From Maricaulis sp. (GTDB taxonomy: Bacteria > Pseudomonadota > Alphaproteobacteria > Caulobacterales > Maricaulaceae), in assembly GCF_017642925.1 (NCBI RefSeq), contig NZ_JAEPOL010000026.1, positions 1 to 44,607 on the forward strand: DNA of 44,607 bases, in the 5' to 3' direction. Position numbers and translations under genes: made by a program. Positions 9,525-19,182 of this stretch are shown here, one piece after another (positions within the stretch are counted from its first letter, which is position 1; each line of letters begins with the position of its first letter). The notes beneath the pieces are model-generated. The model searched no databases. It saw only the letters and a list, made by a program, of their open reading frames with translations, and was not told where the DNA came from.

Positions 9525-9531
9525 CAATCGA

Positions 9532-9975
9532 TCAGTCCGCTGTCTTGCGCCGGCGCTTGCGGACCATGACCTCGGCCTCGGCCTGCATGGTCACATTGCC
9601 ATTGACCTGACACACACACTCCATGACGGCCTTGCGCGCCTTCAGGTCGACGGATTTTACCGAGACCCGGGTCGTCACCTCGTCGCCGATCCGCACGGGA
9701 TGGAAGAAGCGCATATTGAGACCGAGGAAGATCGCGCCCGGTCCGGGCAGCTGGTTTCCGAGCACGCCGGAAATGTAGGATGCGACCAGTGCACCGTGCG
9801 CAATCCGGCCGCGAAACGGCGTCGCGCGGGCGAATTCTTCATCCATATGCACGGGATTATAGTCGCCAGAGACCTTGGCAAACATGTCCAGATCGGCCTC
9901 TGTGACGGTTCTAACCGCCTCTGCCGATTGGCCAATTTCCATTTCTTCCAGAGCGATACCGAGCACTTCCGCCAT
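9532..9975 (-). CDS. MaoC-like hot-dog dehydratase (R-specific enoyl-CoA hydratase type)
   Basis: 147 residues forming a single hot-dog domain. The hydratase-2 motif is intact: VSGDYNPVHMDEEFA, with the expected catalytic Asp38 and His43, followed by RIAHGALVAS. Family members hydrate trans-2-enoyl-CoA to the R-3-hydroxyacyl-CoA, for instance in fatty-acid or polyhydroxyalkanoate metabolism. The actual substrate cannot be told. The C-terminal tail RKRRRKTAD is very basic. It is first in the presumed maoC-ribF transcript and divergent from the CheY-like gene. Confidence 0.85.
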   Translation of the reverse strand: MAEVLGIALEEMEIGQSAEAVRTVTEADLDMFAKVSGDYNPVHMDEEFARATPFRGRIAHGALVASYISGVLGNQLPGPGAIFLGLNMRFFHPVRIGDEVTTRVSVKSVDLKARKAVMECVCQVNGNVTMQAEAEVMVRKRRRKTAD

Positions 9976-10000
9976 GAGCGACTCCCTCTTTGCAACCGCT

Positions 10001-10015
10001 TTAACCGATTTTTAT
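10001..10015. promoter_or_regulatory. Near-consensus CtrA-type site between maoC-like and cheY-like genes
   Basis: TTAA-N7-TTAT, one base off the CtrA consensus TTAA-N7-TTAA, in the divergent spacer and 84 bases before the CheY-like start. It overlaps a small palindrome, CCGAT tttt ATCGG (10005-10018). Control of motility genes by CtrA is well known in Caulobacterales. Binding here is inference. Confidence 0.35.
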
Positions 10016-10098
10016 CGGCGATTGTCTAGGGTCCTCGCTGAAGACGGCAGAACAAGCCGTCACCCTAGTGTAACGCACCGAGTGGATGGAGACTACGC

Positions 10099-10485
10099 AT
10101 GGCTGTCGAGATGACGATGCCGATCCTGGTTGTGGACGACTACAAGACCATGATCCGTATCATTCGCAACCTGCTCAAGCAGATCGGCTTCGAAAACGTG
10201 GACGAGGCCTCTGACGGCCAGGAAGCGTATGAGAAGATGCAGAAGAACAAGTACGGTCTGGTCATTTCCGACTGGAACATGGAACCCATGACCGGCTACG
10301 AGCTGCTTCAGAAGGTCCGGGCCGACGAGTCCATGAAGGCGACCCCCTTCATCATGGTGACCGCGGAATCCAAGACCGAGAACGTGGTCGCGGCGAAGCG
10401 CGCCGGTGTGAACAACTACATCGTGAAACCCTTCAACGCCGGTACGCTGAAGGCGAAGATGTCCGCGGTGCTCGGCGATTTCTAG
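10099..10485 (+). CDS. CheY-like single-domain response regulator
   Basis: 128 residues, a stand-alone receiver domain. The acidic pair is D13-D14 (VVDDYK), the phosphorylation site D58 (ISDWNM), the switch Thr is T88 (MVTAES) and the conserved Lys is K110 (VKPF). There is no output domain, so it should act by binding a partner such as the flagellar switch, as CheY does. A GGAG ribosome site lies 8 bases before the ATG. The CheZ-like gene follows directly, giving a regulator/phosphatase pair. Caulobacterales encode many CheY paralogues; I cannot say which this is, so no symbol is given. Confidence 0.93.
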   Translation: MAVEMTMPILVVDDYKTMIRIIRNLLKQIGFENVDEASDGQEAYEKMQKNKYGLVISDWNMEPMTGYELLQKVRADESMKATPFIMVTAESKTENVVAAKRAGVNNYIVKPFNAGTLKAKMSAVLGDF

Positions 10486-10536
10486 GAGTCCATGACCGCC
10501 CCTTCGCCGATCGAGACCCCAAGGAAGGAGGGCCCC

Positions 10537-11235
10537 ATGCCCGCCGCCAATGTTGCTGCGCAAGTCCGCACGTCCCTGGCTTCCCTGAAAGCCAGCGACC
10601 TGAAGGACGCACAGATCATGGAAGTCCTGAAGCTGGCTCACCAGCTGACGGATACGATGAAGCTGTTCTTCAGCTCCCTCGACCAGTCGATCTGTCAGGA
10701 ATTCAATTATATCGCCGACTACATCTCGCGCACCCGCGACGAGATTGCCGCCCTGCGCCCCAATGACATCAAGACCGAGCGCATCCCCTCGGCCGGTGTC
10801 GAGCTGGAAGCCGTCGTGGGCGACACGGAAAAGGCGACCGAGACGATCATGAGCGCCGCGGAAGCCGTGCTCTGCGAGGACGCCACGGATTACGACGAGT
10901 ACCGGGCCAATGTGGAAGCGCGCATGATGACGATCATCGAAGCGTGTTCCTTCCAGGACCTGGCCGGTCAGCGCGTGTCCAAAGTGGTCAACTCACTGCG
11001 TCACGTGGAGAGCCGCGTCTCGCGCTTCGCCGAAGTGATGGGCGTGCGCGATGCCGACGGATACGAGTCCGAAGCCGAGAAGGCCGAAAAGGCCCGGGCC
11101 GAGAAGAACCTGCTCAACGGTCCCGCCATCGGCGGTCCGGAAACGAGCCAGGACGATATCGACGCCATGTTCGCCGATGCCGGCGGCGCGGCACCGGATC
11201 TCGACCAGTCCTCGATCGACTCGCTGTTCGATTAA
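10537..11235 (+). CDS. cheZ: CheZ-like CheY-phosphate phosphatase
   Basis: 232 residues, mostly helical. The catalytic signature SFQDLAGQ (Q140, D141, Q145) matches the FQDLTGQ motif of E. coli CheZ, where Asp143 and Gln147 act in dephosphorylating CheY-P. The C-terminus carries two tandem short motifs, SQDDIDAMF and DQSSIDSLFD, each resembling the CheY-binding peptide at the N-terminus of FliM (SQAEIDALL). CheZ normally has a single C-terminal CheY-binding helix. I chose the ATG at 10537 because AAGGAGG lies 5 bases before it. An in-frame ATG at 10492 has AGGAG only 3 bases away, and its extra 15 residues are encoded across the ribosome site. The 51-base gap to the CheY-like gene fits an operon. 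Confidence 0.85.
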   Translation: MPAANVAAQVRTSLASLKASDLKDAQIMEVLKLAHQLTDTMKLFFSSLDQSICQEFNYIADYISRTRDEIAALRPNDIKTERIPSAGVELEAVVGDTEKATETIMSAAEAVLCEDATDYDEYRANVEARMMTIIEACSFQDLAGQRVSKVVNSLRHVESRVSRFAEVMGVRDADGYESEAEKAEKARAEKNLLNGPAIGGPETSQDDIDAMFADAGGAAPDLDQSSIDSLFD

Positions 11236-11240
11236 GGACG

Positions 11241-11255
11241 GGGCTCAACGAGCCC
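11241..11255. terminator. Short hairpin between convergent cheZ-like and HAD genes
   Basis: GGGCTC aac GAGCCC, a perfect 6-bp stem filling the 22-base space between the two stop codons. It lacks a T-tract, so efficiency is uncertain. Confidence 0.4.
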
Positions 11256-11257
11256 GG

Positions 11258-12106
11258 CTACCAGACAAGTCTCGGCGCCAGCCATCGCGCCGAGACGCCA
11301 TACTCATCGAGTGCACGGGCGACGGCTTCCTCATCGAAGCCGTCGCTTTTCATATCGGCGCCCAGAATGCCGTCAGCAATAAATAGTGCATCGACGCCGA
11401 TGCGCGTGGCTCCGGCCACATCGGTCTCCGGTCCGTCGCCGATGGCGAGAACCCGGTCCGGTTCGACCGTGAACCCCCTCTCCTGCAGCGCCACCCGTGC
11501 CAGATCATAGATCGGCTTGTGAGGCTTGCCCGCGACCACACTGGTCCCGCCCATTTCGCGATACCGCCGTGCAATCGCCCCGGCGCAGAAGATCAGGCGG
11601 TCGCCCGCCTGCACCACGATATCCGGATTGGCGCACACCAGGTCGAGGCCGCGCTCGAGTGCAACGGCCAGCCGGTCGGCGTAGTCGTCCGGCGTGCCGT
11701 TCCAGTAATCGTCCGGTCCGGTGCAGGTGATGAAATCGGCCTCGCCGACATCGGTGAAAGTGATGTCCAGCCCGTCATAGAGGCCCAGATCATGATCCGG
11801 ACCGATCCGCCAGGCGCGGCCCGGGGTGCGCGCGACGAGTTCGGCATGGATCGCATCGCCGGACGTCACCATCGTGTCGGTCGCATCTGCCGGCAGGCCC
11901 ATCTGGGCCAGCATACTCGCCAGGCTGGGGCTGCGGCGCGGCGAATTGGAGACGAGGCAGACGGCGCCGCCCGAGCGCCTGAAGGCCTGCAGCGCCTCGA
12001 CAGCTTCAGGCAAAAGCGCCTTGCCGTCCCGGATCACGCCCCAGACGTCGCAATAGAGAATATCGTAGTGATCGCGCAGCGCGCCAAGGCGGGGAAAACC
12101 GGTCAT
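11258..12106 (-). CDS. HAD-superfamily class IIA hydrolase (TIGR01459-like)
   Basis: 282 residues when started at the ATG at 12106 (MTGFPRLG). Longer in-frame starts are rejected because the added sequence would be translated from the 122-bp repeat at 12185-12306. HAD motifs are in order: motif I YCDVWGVI, where the usual DxDx is DxWG as in this subfamily; motif II VSNSPRR; motif III GKPHKP; and motif IV AIGDGPETDVAGA. The substrate is probably a phosphorylated small metabolite, but the family is uncharacterised. It is convergent with the CheZ-like gene. Confidence 0.85.
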   Translation of the reverse strand: MTGFPRLGALRDHYDILYCDVWGVIRDGKALLPEAVEALQAFRRSGGAVCLVSNSPRRSPSLASMLAQMGLPADATDTMVTSGDAIHAELVARTPGRAWRIGPDHDLGLYDGLDITFTDVGEADFITCTGPDDYWNGTPDDYADRLAVALERGLDLVCANPDIVVQAGDRLIFCAGAIARRYREMGGTSVVAGKPHKPIYDLARVALQERGFTVEPDRVLAIGDGPETDVAGATRIGVDALFIADGILGADMKSDGFDEEAVARALDEYGVSARWLAPRLVW

Positions 12107-12184
12107 GGCGCGCTTGAAGCAGGGGGAAGTTCCCGCGTCAATCGGGCATTGGCGCTGCCGGGACTCCATCCGTCCCCCTACGGT

Positions 12185-12306
12185 CGTCATCCCCCGGCTT
12201 GTCCGGGGGACCTCAACCAACCGCAGGGCGATATTGCTGCTGCGGCACGACTTGTCTGTTTTCCCACTGGCTAGCACAGGTCCCCCGGACAAGCCGGGGG
12301 ATGACG
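12185..12306. repeat. 122-bp inverted-repeat element, copy 1
   Basis: Perfect 28-bp terminal inverted repeats (12185-12212 and 12279-12306). Each arm itself folds (CCCCCGG cttgt CCGGGGG). The outermost bases are CGTCAT/ATGACG. A second element with identical arms and exactly the same total length is at 19035-19156, but the 66-bp interiors differ. This is the pattern of a non-autonomous mobile repeat (MITE or REP doublet). Confidence 0.85.
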
Positions 12307-12342
12307 GTGTGCGTAAATTGCAAAGTGACGAGGACACCGGCC

Positions 12343-13560
12343 TCAGCCGACCAGGCGAACCGCCGGCTGCTGGCCGGTCTCTTCCAGAACGTCGTCGCGG
12401 ACCGGGCGCGGCTCACCGAAAAGGTGGCCCTGACCGTAGGCAACGTCGAGCTCGAGGACTTCGACGACCGTGTTCTCGGTCTCGATCTTGTCGACGATCA
12501 GCTCGATACCGTGGCGCGCGAACAGGCCCGCCAGATCTTCATGGGCGATCGAGCCGGACTCATAGCCGGCGATCGACTCATAATTGCTGATCGCGTCGAG
12601 CAGGCGCGCGCCGCCGATCTTCACGAAGCGCACGCCGGCGCGTTCCATCTCGTTCAGGTCGAGATCGACATGATTGATCTGGTCGACGGAGAAGCGGAAC
12701 CCGAAATCGGCCATGCGGGCCATGTTGCGCGCCGCAATCGCATCGCGCTCCTCGAAGGCACGCTGGGAAATCTCGAAGATCAGCGAGCCGGACAGGTCCT
12801 TGTTCTGGCGGACAAAGTCGAGGAACTCCGGGAAAAAGTCCTCGTCCGACAGCGAGTTCAGCGAGACATTGCAGAAGATGCCGACCTTGCGGTCCTGACC
12901 GGTCAGGCGGCGCACGATCTGCACGCAGCGGAACAGGAGGAGATTGTCGACCTCGGTCATCACGCCGGCCTCTTCGGCGGCAGCGATGAATGAGGCCGGT
13001 GTCAGCACGCGGCCGGTCGCATCGCGCAGGCGGGTATAGCCTTCATAGAAGGCGACGCGGCGCTGCGGCAGGGTGACGACGGGCTGGAGATAGAGATCGA
13101 CCCGGTTGGCGCTGAGCGCGTCGCGCACCGTGTCGATATCGGTCGAACCGCCGCTTGCGGACGGACCGGTCCCGGTGCGGGTGCCAACCTCGCGCGGACC
13201 GCCGACCCGGCGGACCAGGTCTTCGAGCACTTTCACCTCGTGCACCAGCGCATTGTCGCGCTCGACCGCTTCGGCGCGCAGCTCGTCGGTGATCGCATCG
13301 ATCCGCTTCTGGGCCGCCTCGAACTCCTCGGCGAGCGCCAGGTTGGAGGCCTTGAGATTGTGGATTTCCTTTTCCAGCGTGCGGCGCTCCTGCGAGCGCG
13401 ACGCTGCGGAATGGGCCATGCCGGCGACGATGAACACGATCGCGCCCATCATCCAGGCGGTCATGCCCGACATCAGGCCGAGCCGCTCGAAACCGATCGC
13501 GGCCACGGTCGCGATGGCGACGTAGGTCATGAGGATAAGAATATCGAGCGCGCGGGGCAT
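12343..13560 (-). CDS. tipF: TipF-like membrane protein with degenerate EAL domain
   Basis: 405 residues. Two N-terminal membrane helices (about 7-25 and 33-50) are followed by a coiled coil (about 55-118) and an EAL-fold domain (about 150-395). The EAL signature is FYEGYTRL (E173-G-Y) instead of EAL, and the DDFG metal loop is SVDQINH. N231, E263 and K314 are in place. Loss of the metal-binding Asp pair predicts c-di-GMP binding without hydrolysis. This architecture matches Caulobacter TipF, a c-di-GMP-binding protein required for flagellum assembly at the new pole. The nearby CheY/CheZ-like pair fits a motility role. It is transcribed alone towards a repeat element. Confidence 0.82.
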   Translation of the reverse strand: MPRALDILILMTYVAIATVAAIGFERLGLMSGMTAWMMGAIVFIVAGMAHSAASRSQERRTLEKEIHNLKASNLALAEEFEAAQKRIDAITDELRAEAVERDNALVHEVKVLEDLVRRVGGPREVGTRTGTGPSASGGSTDIDTVRDALSANRVDLYLQPVVTLPQRRVAFYEGYTRLRDATGRVLTPASFIAAAEEAGVMTEVDNLLLFRCVQIVRRLTGQDRKVGIFCNVSLNSLSDEDFFPEFLDFVRQNKDLSGSLIFEISQRAFEERDAIAARNMARMADFGFRFSVDQINHVDLDLNEMERAGVRFVKIGGARLLDAISNYESIAGYESGSIAHEDLAGLFARHGIELIVDKIETENTVVEVLELDVAYGQGHLFGEPRPVRDDVLEETGQQPAVRLVG

Positions 13561-13699
13561 GCTGGCCTTCCGATGCAGCGAATCGTCACGAATGCTTGAA
13601 GGTTAATCTGCGTCGCTGCCGGTTGTCGTTTGGTTAACGAAGGTAAACCCTAACTCGGTTCATCTATCCAACATACTGATCTTTATTGGAATGCATAAA

Positions 13700-13726
13700 C
13701 TAAAACGGCCCGCCGAAGCGGGCCGT
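13700..13726 (-). terminator. Rho-independent terminator with UUCG loop
   Basis: On the minus strand: ACGGCCCGC ttcg GCGGGCCGT followed by TTTAGTTT. It has a perfect 9-bp GC stem and a C(UUCG)G tetraloop. It is placed to end the OmpA-like transcript after the repeat element. Confidence 0.75.
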
Positions 13727-13732
13727 GTCGTT

Positions 13733-13905
13733 TCTTCCCCACGTGTGGGGAAGTGGGCCGATGCGCAGCATCGGGTCGAAGGGGCCTCCGGAGCCAACGG
13801 CGAAGGAGGGAAGCGGTGAAGCTTGTACAAACACCTGCGCCGCGCATTTGCGCGGCGCCCCTCCACCGCTGCGCGGTCCCCCTCCCCGCTGACAGCGGGG
13901 AGGAA
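13733..13905. repeat. Composite intergenic repeat (three-hairpin family), copy 2
   Basis: It has the same order of parts as 1944-2083: an opening hairpin (CTTCCCC acgtg GGGGAAG), a purine-rich spacer, a central GC palindrome (GCCGCGC atttg GCGCGGC), and a closing CCTCCCCGCtgaCAGCGGGGAGG. The sequence is less well conserved than the structure. Confidence 0.5.
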
Positions 13906-13918
13906 AGACGGCAATCCC

Positions 13919-14590
13919 CTACGACGTCGTGTGGGGGCGGATCAGGATTTCCACGCGGCGGTTCTGCTGGCGGCCCGACGGCGTGTCGTTCGACGCGATC
14001 GGCGAGCGTTCGCCCATGCCGGCGACGTAGAAACGGTCGCGCAGGACGCCCTGGGCGATCAGATAGTTGGCGACGGACAGCGCCCGGTTTTCCGAAAGCG
14101 TCTGGTTATAGTCCGCCGGACCGGTCGAGTCGGCATGGCCGACCACGTCGACATAGGTCGCCGGATAGCGGTTCAGCACCGTCGAGACATCGCTGAGGAT
14201 GCCGTAGAACTGGCCCTGGATGTCGGCCGAGTTGGTGGCAAAGGTGACATCGCCCGGCATGATCAGGCGAAGATCATTGCCTTCACGGCGGACGCCGACG
14301 CCGGTATCGCTCAGCGCCTCGCGCATGGCCGTCTCCTGACGGTCCATGTAATTGCCGATGGCACCGCCGGCCAGCGCACCGACACCGGCGCCGATCAGGG
14401 CGTTGGTGCGGCCTTCCTCGCTGTCATTGGTATTGGTGAGATAGCCCAGGGCCGCGCCTGCGGCCGCGCCCAGGAGCACGCCGCGCCCGGTGTAGTTGGG
14501 GCGGGTCTCGCCGGTATAGGGATCGGTGGTGGTGCAGGCGGTTACCGCCAGCGCCGCCAGAGACGTGACGACTGCAGTGCGAAGTTTCAT
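13919..14590 (-). CDS. OmpA-family peptidoglycan-associated lipoprotein (YiaD-like)
   Basis: 223 residues. The lipobox VTAC puts the acylated Cys at 19. A glycine-zipper segment follows (about 37-82: GVLLGAAAGAALGYL and GAGVGALAGGAIGNYM). The C-terminal OmpA-like domain (about 105-220) starts at VTFATNSADI and contains VVGHADSTGP, LSENRALSVANYL and QNRRVEI, the residues that hold diaminopimelate in this family. It probably links the outer membrane to peptidoglycan. It is transcribed alone, with a terminator 190 bases downstream and a 14-bp perfect palindrome 20 bases before its start. Confidence 0.92.
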   Translation of the reverse strand: MKLRTAVVTSLAALAVTACTTTDPYTGETRPNYTGRGVLLGAAAGAALGYLTNTNDSEEGRTNALIGAGVGALAGGAIGNYMDRQETAMREALSDTGVGVRREGNDLRLIMPGDVTFATNSADIQGQFYGILSDVSTVLNRYPATYVDVVGHADSTGPADYNQTLSENRALSVANYLIAQGVLRDRFYVAGMGERSPIASNDTPSGRQQNRRVEILIRPHTTS

Positions 14591-14609
14591 CGGGTTTCCC
14601 TCTCAGCTA

Positions 14610-14623
14610 CGCAACCGGTTGCG
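14610..14623. promoter_or_regulatory. Perfect 14-bp palindrome, possible operator
   Basis: CGCAACCGGTTGCG sits 20 bases upstream of the OmpA-like lipoprotein start. A central-CG palindrome of this kind resembles LacI-family operators. No such regulator is encoded in the window, so the assignment is a guess. Confidence 0.35.
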
Positions 14624-14747
14624 ATCATAACCTGAAATGTGACAGGCGTTGCAACGTCGGATGTATGGTCCATCACATGAACGCGCGATGACCGCAATTC
14701 GTTCGCGACGCACTGCGCGCAGTCGCGTTTTTTGCAATCGGCACCTC

Positions 14748-14776
14748 TTGACGCTCCGGGTCCTGCCCCTTATCTG
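14748..14776 (+). promoter_or_regulatory. Sigma-70-type promoter of groESL
   Basis: -35 TTGACG (14748-14753), a 17-base spacer, then -10 TATCTG (14771-14776). Transcription should start near 14783, right at the CIRCE operator. Confidence 0.8.
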
Positions 14777-14783
14777 CCCGCTG

Positions 14784-14810
14784 TTAGCAGTCGGCCGGGG
14801 TGAGTGCTAA
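14784..14810 (+). promoter_or_regulatory. CIRCE operator (HrcA binding site)
   Basis: TTAGCAGTC, a 9-base spacer, then GAGTGCTAA. This is the CIRCE consensus (TTAGCACTC-N9-GAGTGCTAA) with one mismatch. It overlaps the expected transcription start of groESL, so HrcA bound here would repress until heat shock. hrcA itself is not in the window. Confidence 0.95.
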
Positions 14811-14859
14811 GCTCCGGTCCTGCCAGGAACCACAGTCCTCTTTTTGGAGATAGACCAAG

Positions 14860-15150
14860 ATGACCTTTCGTCCTCTGCACGACCGCGTGCTGGTAAAGCG
14901 CGTCGAAGAAGAGTCCACGACCAAGGGCGGGATCATCATCCCGGATACGGCCAAGGAAAAGCCCCAGGAAGGCGAGATCGTGGCCGTCGGCGGTGGCGCG
15001 ATCAAGGAAGACGGCACGGTCCGTCCGCTCGACGTGAAGGCCGGTGACCGCGTCCTGTTCGGCAAGTGGTCGGGCACCGAAGTCACGCTGAACGGCGAAG
15101 AACTCCTGATCATGAAAGAATCCGACATCCTCGGCATCATGGGCGCCTAA
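14860..15150 (+). CDS. groES: Co-chaperonin GroES
   Basis: 96 residues, the seven-fold lid of the GroEL folding chamber. It begins [18 protein letters not shown] and contains the mobile loop ([20 protein letters not shown], about 19-38) that docks on GroEL. Length and sequence are canonical. A TTGGAG ribosome site lies about 10 bases upstream. It is first in the groES-groEL operon behind the CIRCE element. Confidence 0.99.
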   Translation: MTFRPLHDRVLVKRVEEESTTKGGIIIPDTAKEKPQEGEIVAVGGGAIKEDGTVRPLDVKAGDRVLFGKWSGTEVTLNGEELLIMKESDILGIMGA

Positions 15151-16945
<1,795 letters not shown>

Positions 16946-16948
16946 AGA

Positions 16949-16980
16949 GGCCCGCTCCGATGGAGCGGGCCTTTTCTTTT
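16949..16980 (+). terminator. Rho-independent terminator of groESL
   Basis: GGCCCGCTCC gat GGAGCGGGCC then TTTTCTTTT: a perfect 10-bp stem, 3-base loop and strong T-tract. Confidence 0.97.
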
Positions 16981-17040
16981 ATGCTTGCGACCACTTCCCT
17001 TTTTCGCGCTAAACTCCGCGCAGCTTTCGAGGGGACAGAC

Positions 17041-19008
17041 ATGACATACCGGATCACGGGTTCCAGCCTGGTGCTGGCCGGCCTTCTGGCCGCCTGCCAG
17101 CCGGCAGACACCGGCACGCCGGCCACGCCGGACGAAACGGCCGCTGCCGGACAGACGGCGCCGGCCGTCACGCAGTATGACGCCGCCACTTTCCACCAGA
17201 CCACGAGTTTCGGCCTCGCCTCCTCGGCCGGTTTTGCCTGGTCGGCGGATGACAGCCGGATCCTGATCTCCTCGGACGAGACCGGCGTGTTCAACGCCTA
17301 TGCCGTCGACCCGTCCAGCGGCGCGCGCGAGGCGCTGACCGCGTCGGAGACGAATGCGACCTACGCCCTCAGCTGGTTCCCGAATGACGATCGCGCCGTG
17401 GTGACAGCCGACAGCGGCGGCAACGAGATCAGCCACATCTATGTGCGCGAGCTCGACGGACGCCTCAACGACATCACGCCGGGCGAGGAGGTGCGCGCGC
17501 AATTCCTCGGCTGGTCGCCGGACGGCAATGACATGTGGGTGCTGACCAATGAGCGCGACCAGAGCGCCATGGACATCTACGCCTACGACACGCTGAGCTA
17601 TGAGAGCGGCGTGGTGTTCCAGAATGATGACGCGCTGGAGATCGGTGATGTCAGCCCGGACGGCCGCTGGCTCGCCCTGGTGCGCAACCGCACCTCGGCC
17701 GACAGCGACATCCTGCTGGTCGACCTGGCCTCCGGCGATGCCACGCCGCGGCTGATCACAGAGCACGAGGGCAATATCGCCCACGGCGTCTACACCTTCA
17801 CGCCGGACAGCACGGCCCTCGTCTATGCCACCGACGAGCATGGCGAGTTCAACCAGGCCTGGACCTATGATCTGGCGAGCGGCGACACCGCGCCGCTGAT
17901 CGAGGCCGAGTGGGACGTCTCCTTCGTCACCTATTCGCCCTCGGGCCGCTATCGCGTCTCCGGCATCAATGCCGATGCGCGCACGGAAGTCTCGATCATC
18001 GACACGCAGAGCGGCGCGGCGCTGGACCTGCCCGAACTGCCGGCCGGCGATCTCGGTTCGGTGCGGTTCTCGCGCGACGAGGGTCGGATCGCCTTCCTGA
18101 TCGACAGCGCGACGTCTCCGGCGAACCTGCATGTCGTCGATCTGGCCAGCCAGGATCATGCCCAGCTGACCAACGCCCTCAACCCGGCCATCTCAGAGGC
18201 CGAAATGGTGGAGGCCGAAGTTGTGCGCTTCGAAAGCTTTGACGGGCTGGAAATCCCCGGCATTCTCTACCGGCCGCATGGCGCCAGTGCCGACAATCCG
18301 GTGCCGGCCCTGGTCTGGGTGCATGGCGGCCCGGGCGGGCAGAGCCGGATCGGCTATTCCGCCACCATCCAGCACCTGGTCAATCACGGCTATGCCGTAT
18401 ACGCCGCCAATAACCGGGGCTCGTCCGGCTACGGCAAGACCTTCTACCATATGGACGACCGCCGCCATGGCGAAGAGGATCTGCGCGATATCGTGGCCGC
18501 CGGCGACTGGCTGCGCCAGCAGGACTGGGTCGATGCCGACAAGGTCGGCGTGATCGGCGGTTCCTATGGCGGCTTCATGACCGCTGCCGCCCTTACCTTC
18601 CATCCCGACGCATTCGAAGTAGGCATCAATATCTTCGGCGTCACCAACTGGGAGCGCACCCTCGCCTCTATCCCGCCCTGGTGGGAAAGCTTCCGCGAGG
18701 CGCTGTATGACGAGATGGGCGATCCGGCGACCGACGCCGAACGTCATCGCGCCATCTCCCCGCTCTTCCATGCCGAGAACGTCACCAAGCCGCTGCTGGT
18801 GATCCAGGGCGCAAATGATCCGCGCGTGCTGCAGGTGGAAAGCGACGAGCTGGTCGAGGCCGTCCGCGCCAATGACGTGCCGGTGGAATACGTCCTCTTC
18901 CCCGACGAAGGCCACGGCTTCCGCCGCCGCGAGAACCGCATTGCAGCGTCGGAGGCGTATGTGAGCTTTCTGGATACGTATCTGACGGGTGAGGCGGAGG
19001 AGGAGTAG
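17041..19008 (+). CDS. Lipoprotein S9-family serine peptidase (prolyl-oligopeptidase type)
   Basis: 655 residues from the ATG at 17041, preceded by GAGGGG. The signal peptide ends in LLAAC (Cys19), so the enzyme should be membrane-anchored in the periplasm or outer membrane. Residues about 60-390 form a TolB/DPP-IV-like beta-propeller (repeated W/F-SPDG-type blades such as LGWSPDGNDMW). Residues about 400-655 are an alpha/beta-hydrolase with the triad S508 (GGSYGGF), D593 (GANDPRV) and H625 (EGHGF). It most likely removes di- or oligopeptides or acyl-amino acids during peptide scavenging. It begins 60 bases after the groESL terminator and ends at a 122-bp repeat. Confidence 0.93.
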   Translation: MTYRITGSSLVLAGLLAACQPADTGTPATPDETAAAGQTAPAVTQYDAATFHQTTSFGLASSAGFAWSADDSRILISSDETGVFNAYAVDPSSGAREALTASETNATYALSWFPNDDRAVVTADSGGNEISHIYVRELDGRLNDITPGEEVRAQFLGWSPDGNDMWVLTNERDQSAMDIYAYDTLSYESGVVFQNDDALEIGDVSPDGRWLALVRNRTSADSDILLVDLASGDATPRLITEHEGNIAHGVYTFTPDSTALVYATDEHGEFNQAWTYDLASGDTAPLIEAEWDVSFVTYSPSGRYRVSGINADARTEVSIIDTQSGAALDLPELPAGDLGSVRFSRDEGRIAFLIDSATSPANLHVVDLASQDHAQLTNALNPAISEAEMVEAEVVRFESFDGLEIPGILYRPHGASADNPVPALVWVHGGPGGQSRIGYSATIQHLVNHGYAVYAANNRGSSGYGKTFYHMDDRRHGEEDLRDIVAAGDWLRQQDWVDADKVGVIGGSYGGFMTAAALTFHPDAFEVGINIFGVTNWERTLASIPPWWESFREALYDEMGDPATDAERHRAISPLFHAENVTKPLLVIQGANDPRVLQVESDELVEAVRANDVPVEYVLFPDEGHGFRRRENRIAASEAYVSFLDTYLTGEAEEE

Positions 19009-19034
19009 GTTTTCCACTTTCAGCTCCCACACTT

Positions 19035-19156
19035 CGTCATCCCCCGGCTTGTCCGGGGGACCTCAACTCACGACGTAGCGATTTCACCGGGATAACCGGC
19101 CCGCGCGGTCCACAAACGGGATGGACGAGGTCCCCCGGACAAGCCGGGGGATGACG
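19035..19156. repeat. 122-bp inverted-repeat element, copy 2
   Basis: Perfect 28-bp arms at 19035-19062 and 19129-19156, identical to those of 12185-12306, with the same total length. The interior differs, although GCGAT keeps its position 43 bases from the left end in both. It lies between convergent genes. Confidence 0.85.
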
Positions 19157-19182
19157 GCAGAGAAGAAAAGGGTATCGCGCCT

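Larger units (their letters stand above)
13561..13918. other. Spacer between tipF-like and OmpA-like genes: terminator plus repeat
   Basis: A 358-base non-coding stretch. It contains the tipF leader (GTTAA-rich half-sites at about 13602-13640, not a full CtrA box), a terminator-type hairpin (13700-13726) and the second copy of the three-hairpin repeat (13733-13905). I see no gene in it. Confidence 0.6.

Noticed and set aside
13602..13650. TTAA half-sites upstream of the tipF-like gene as a CtrA box
   Set aside because: Spacing is not N7 between full TTAA halves; the best pair is TTTA-N6-TTAA.
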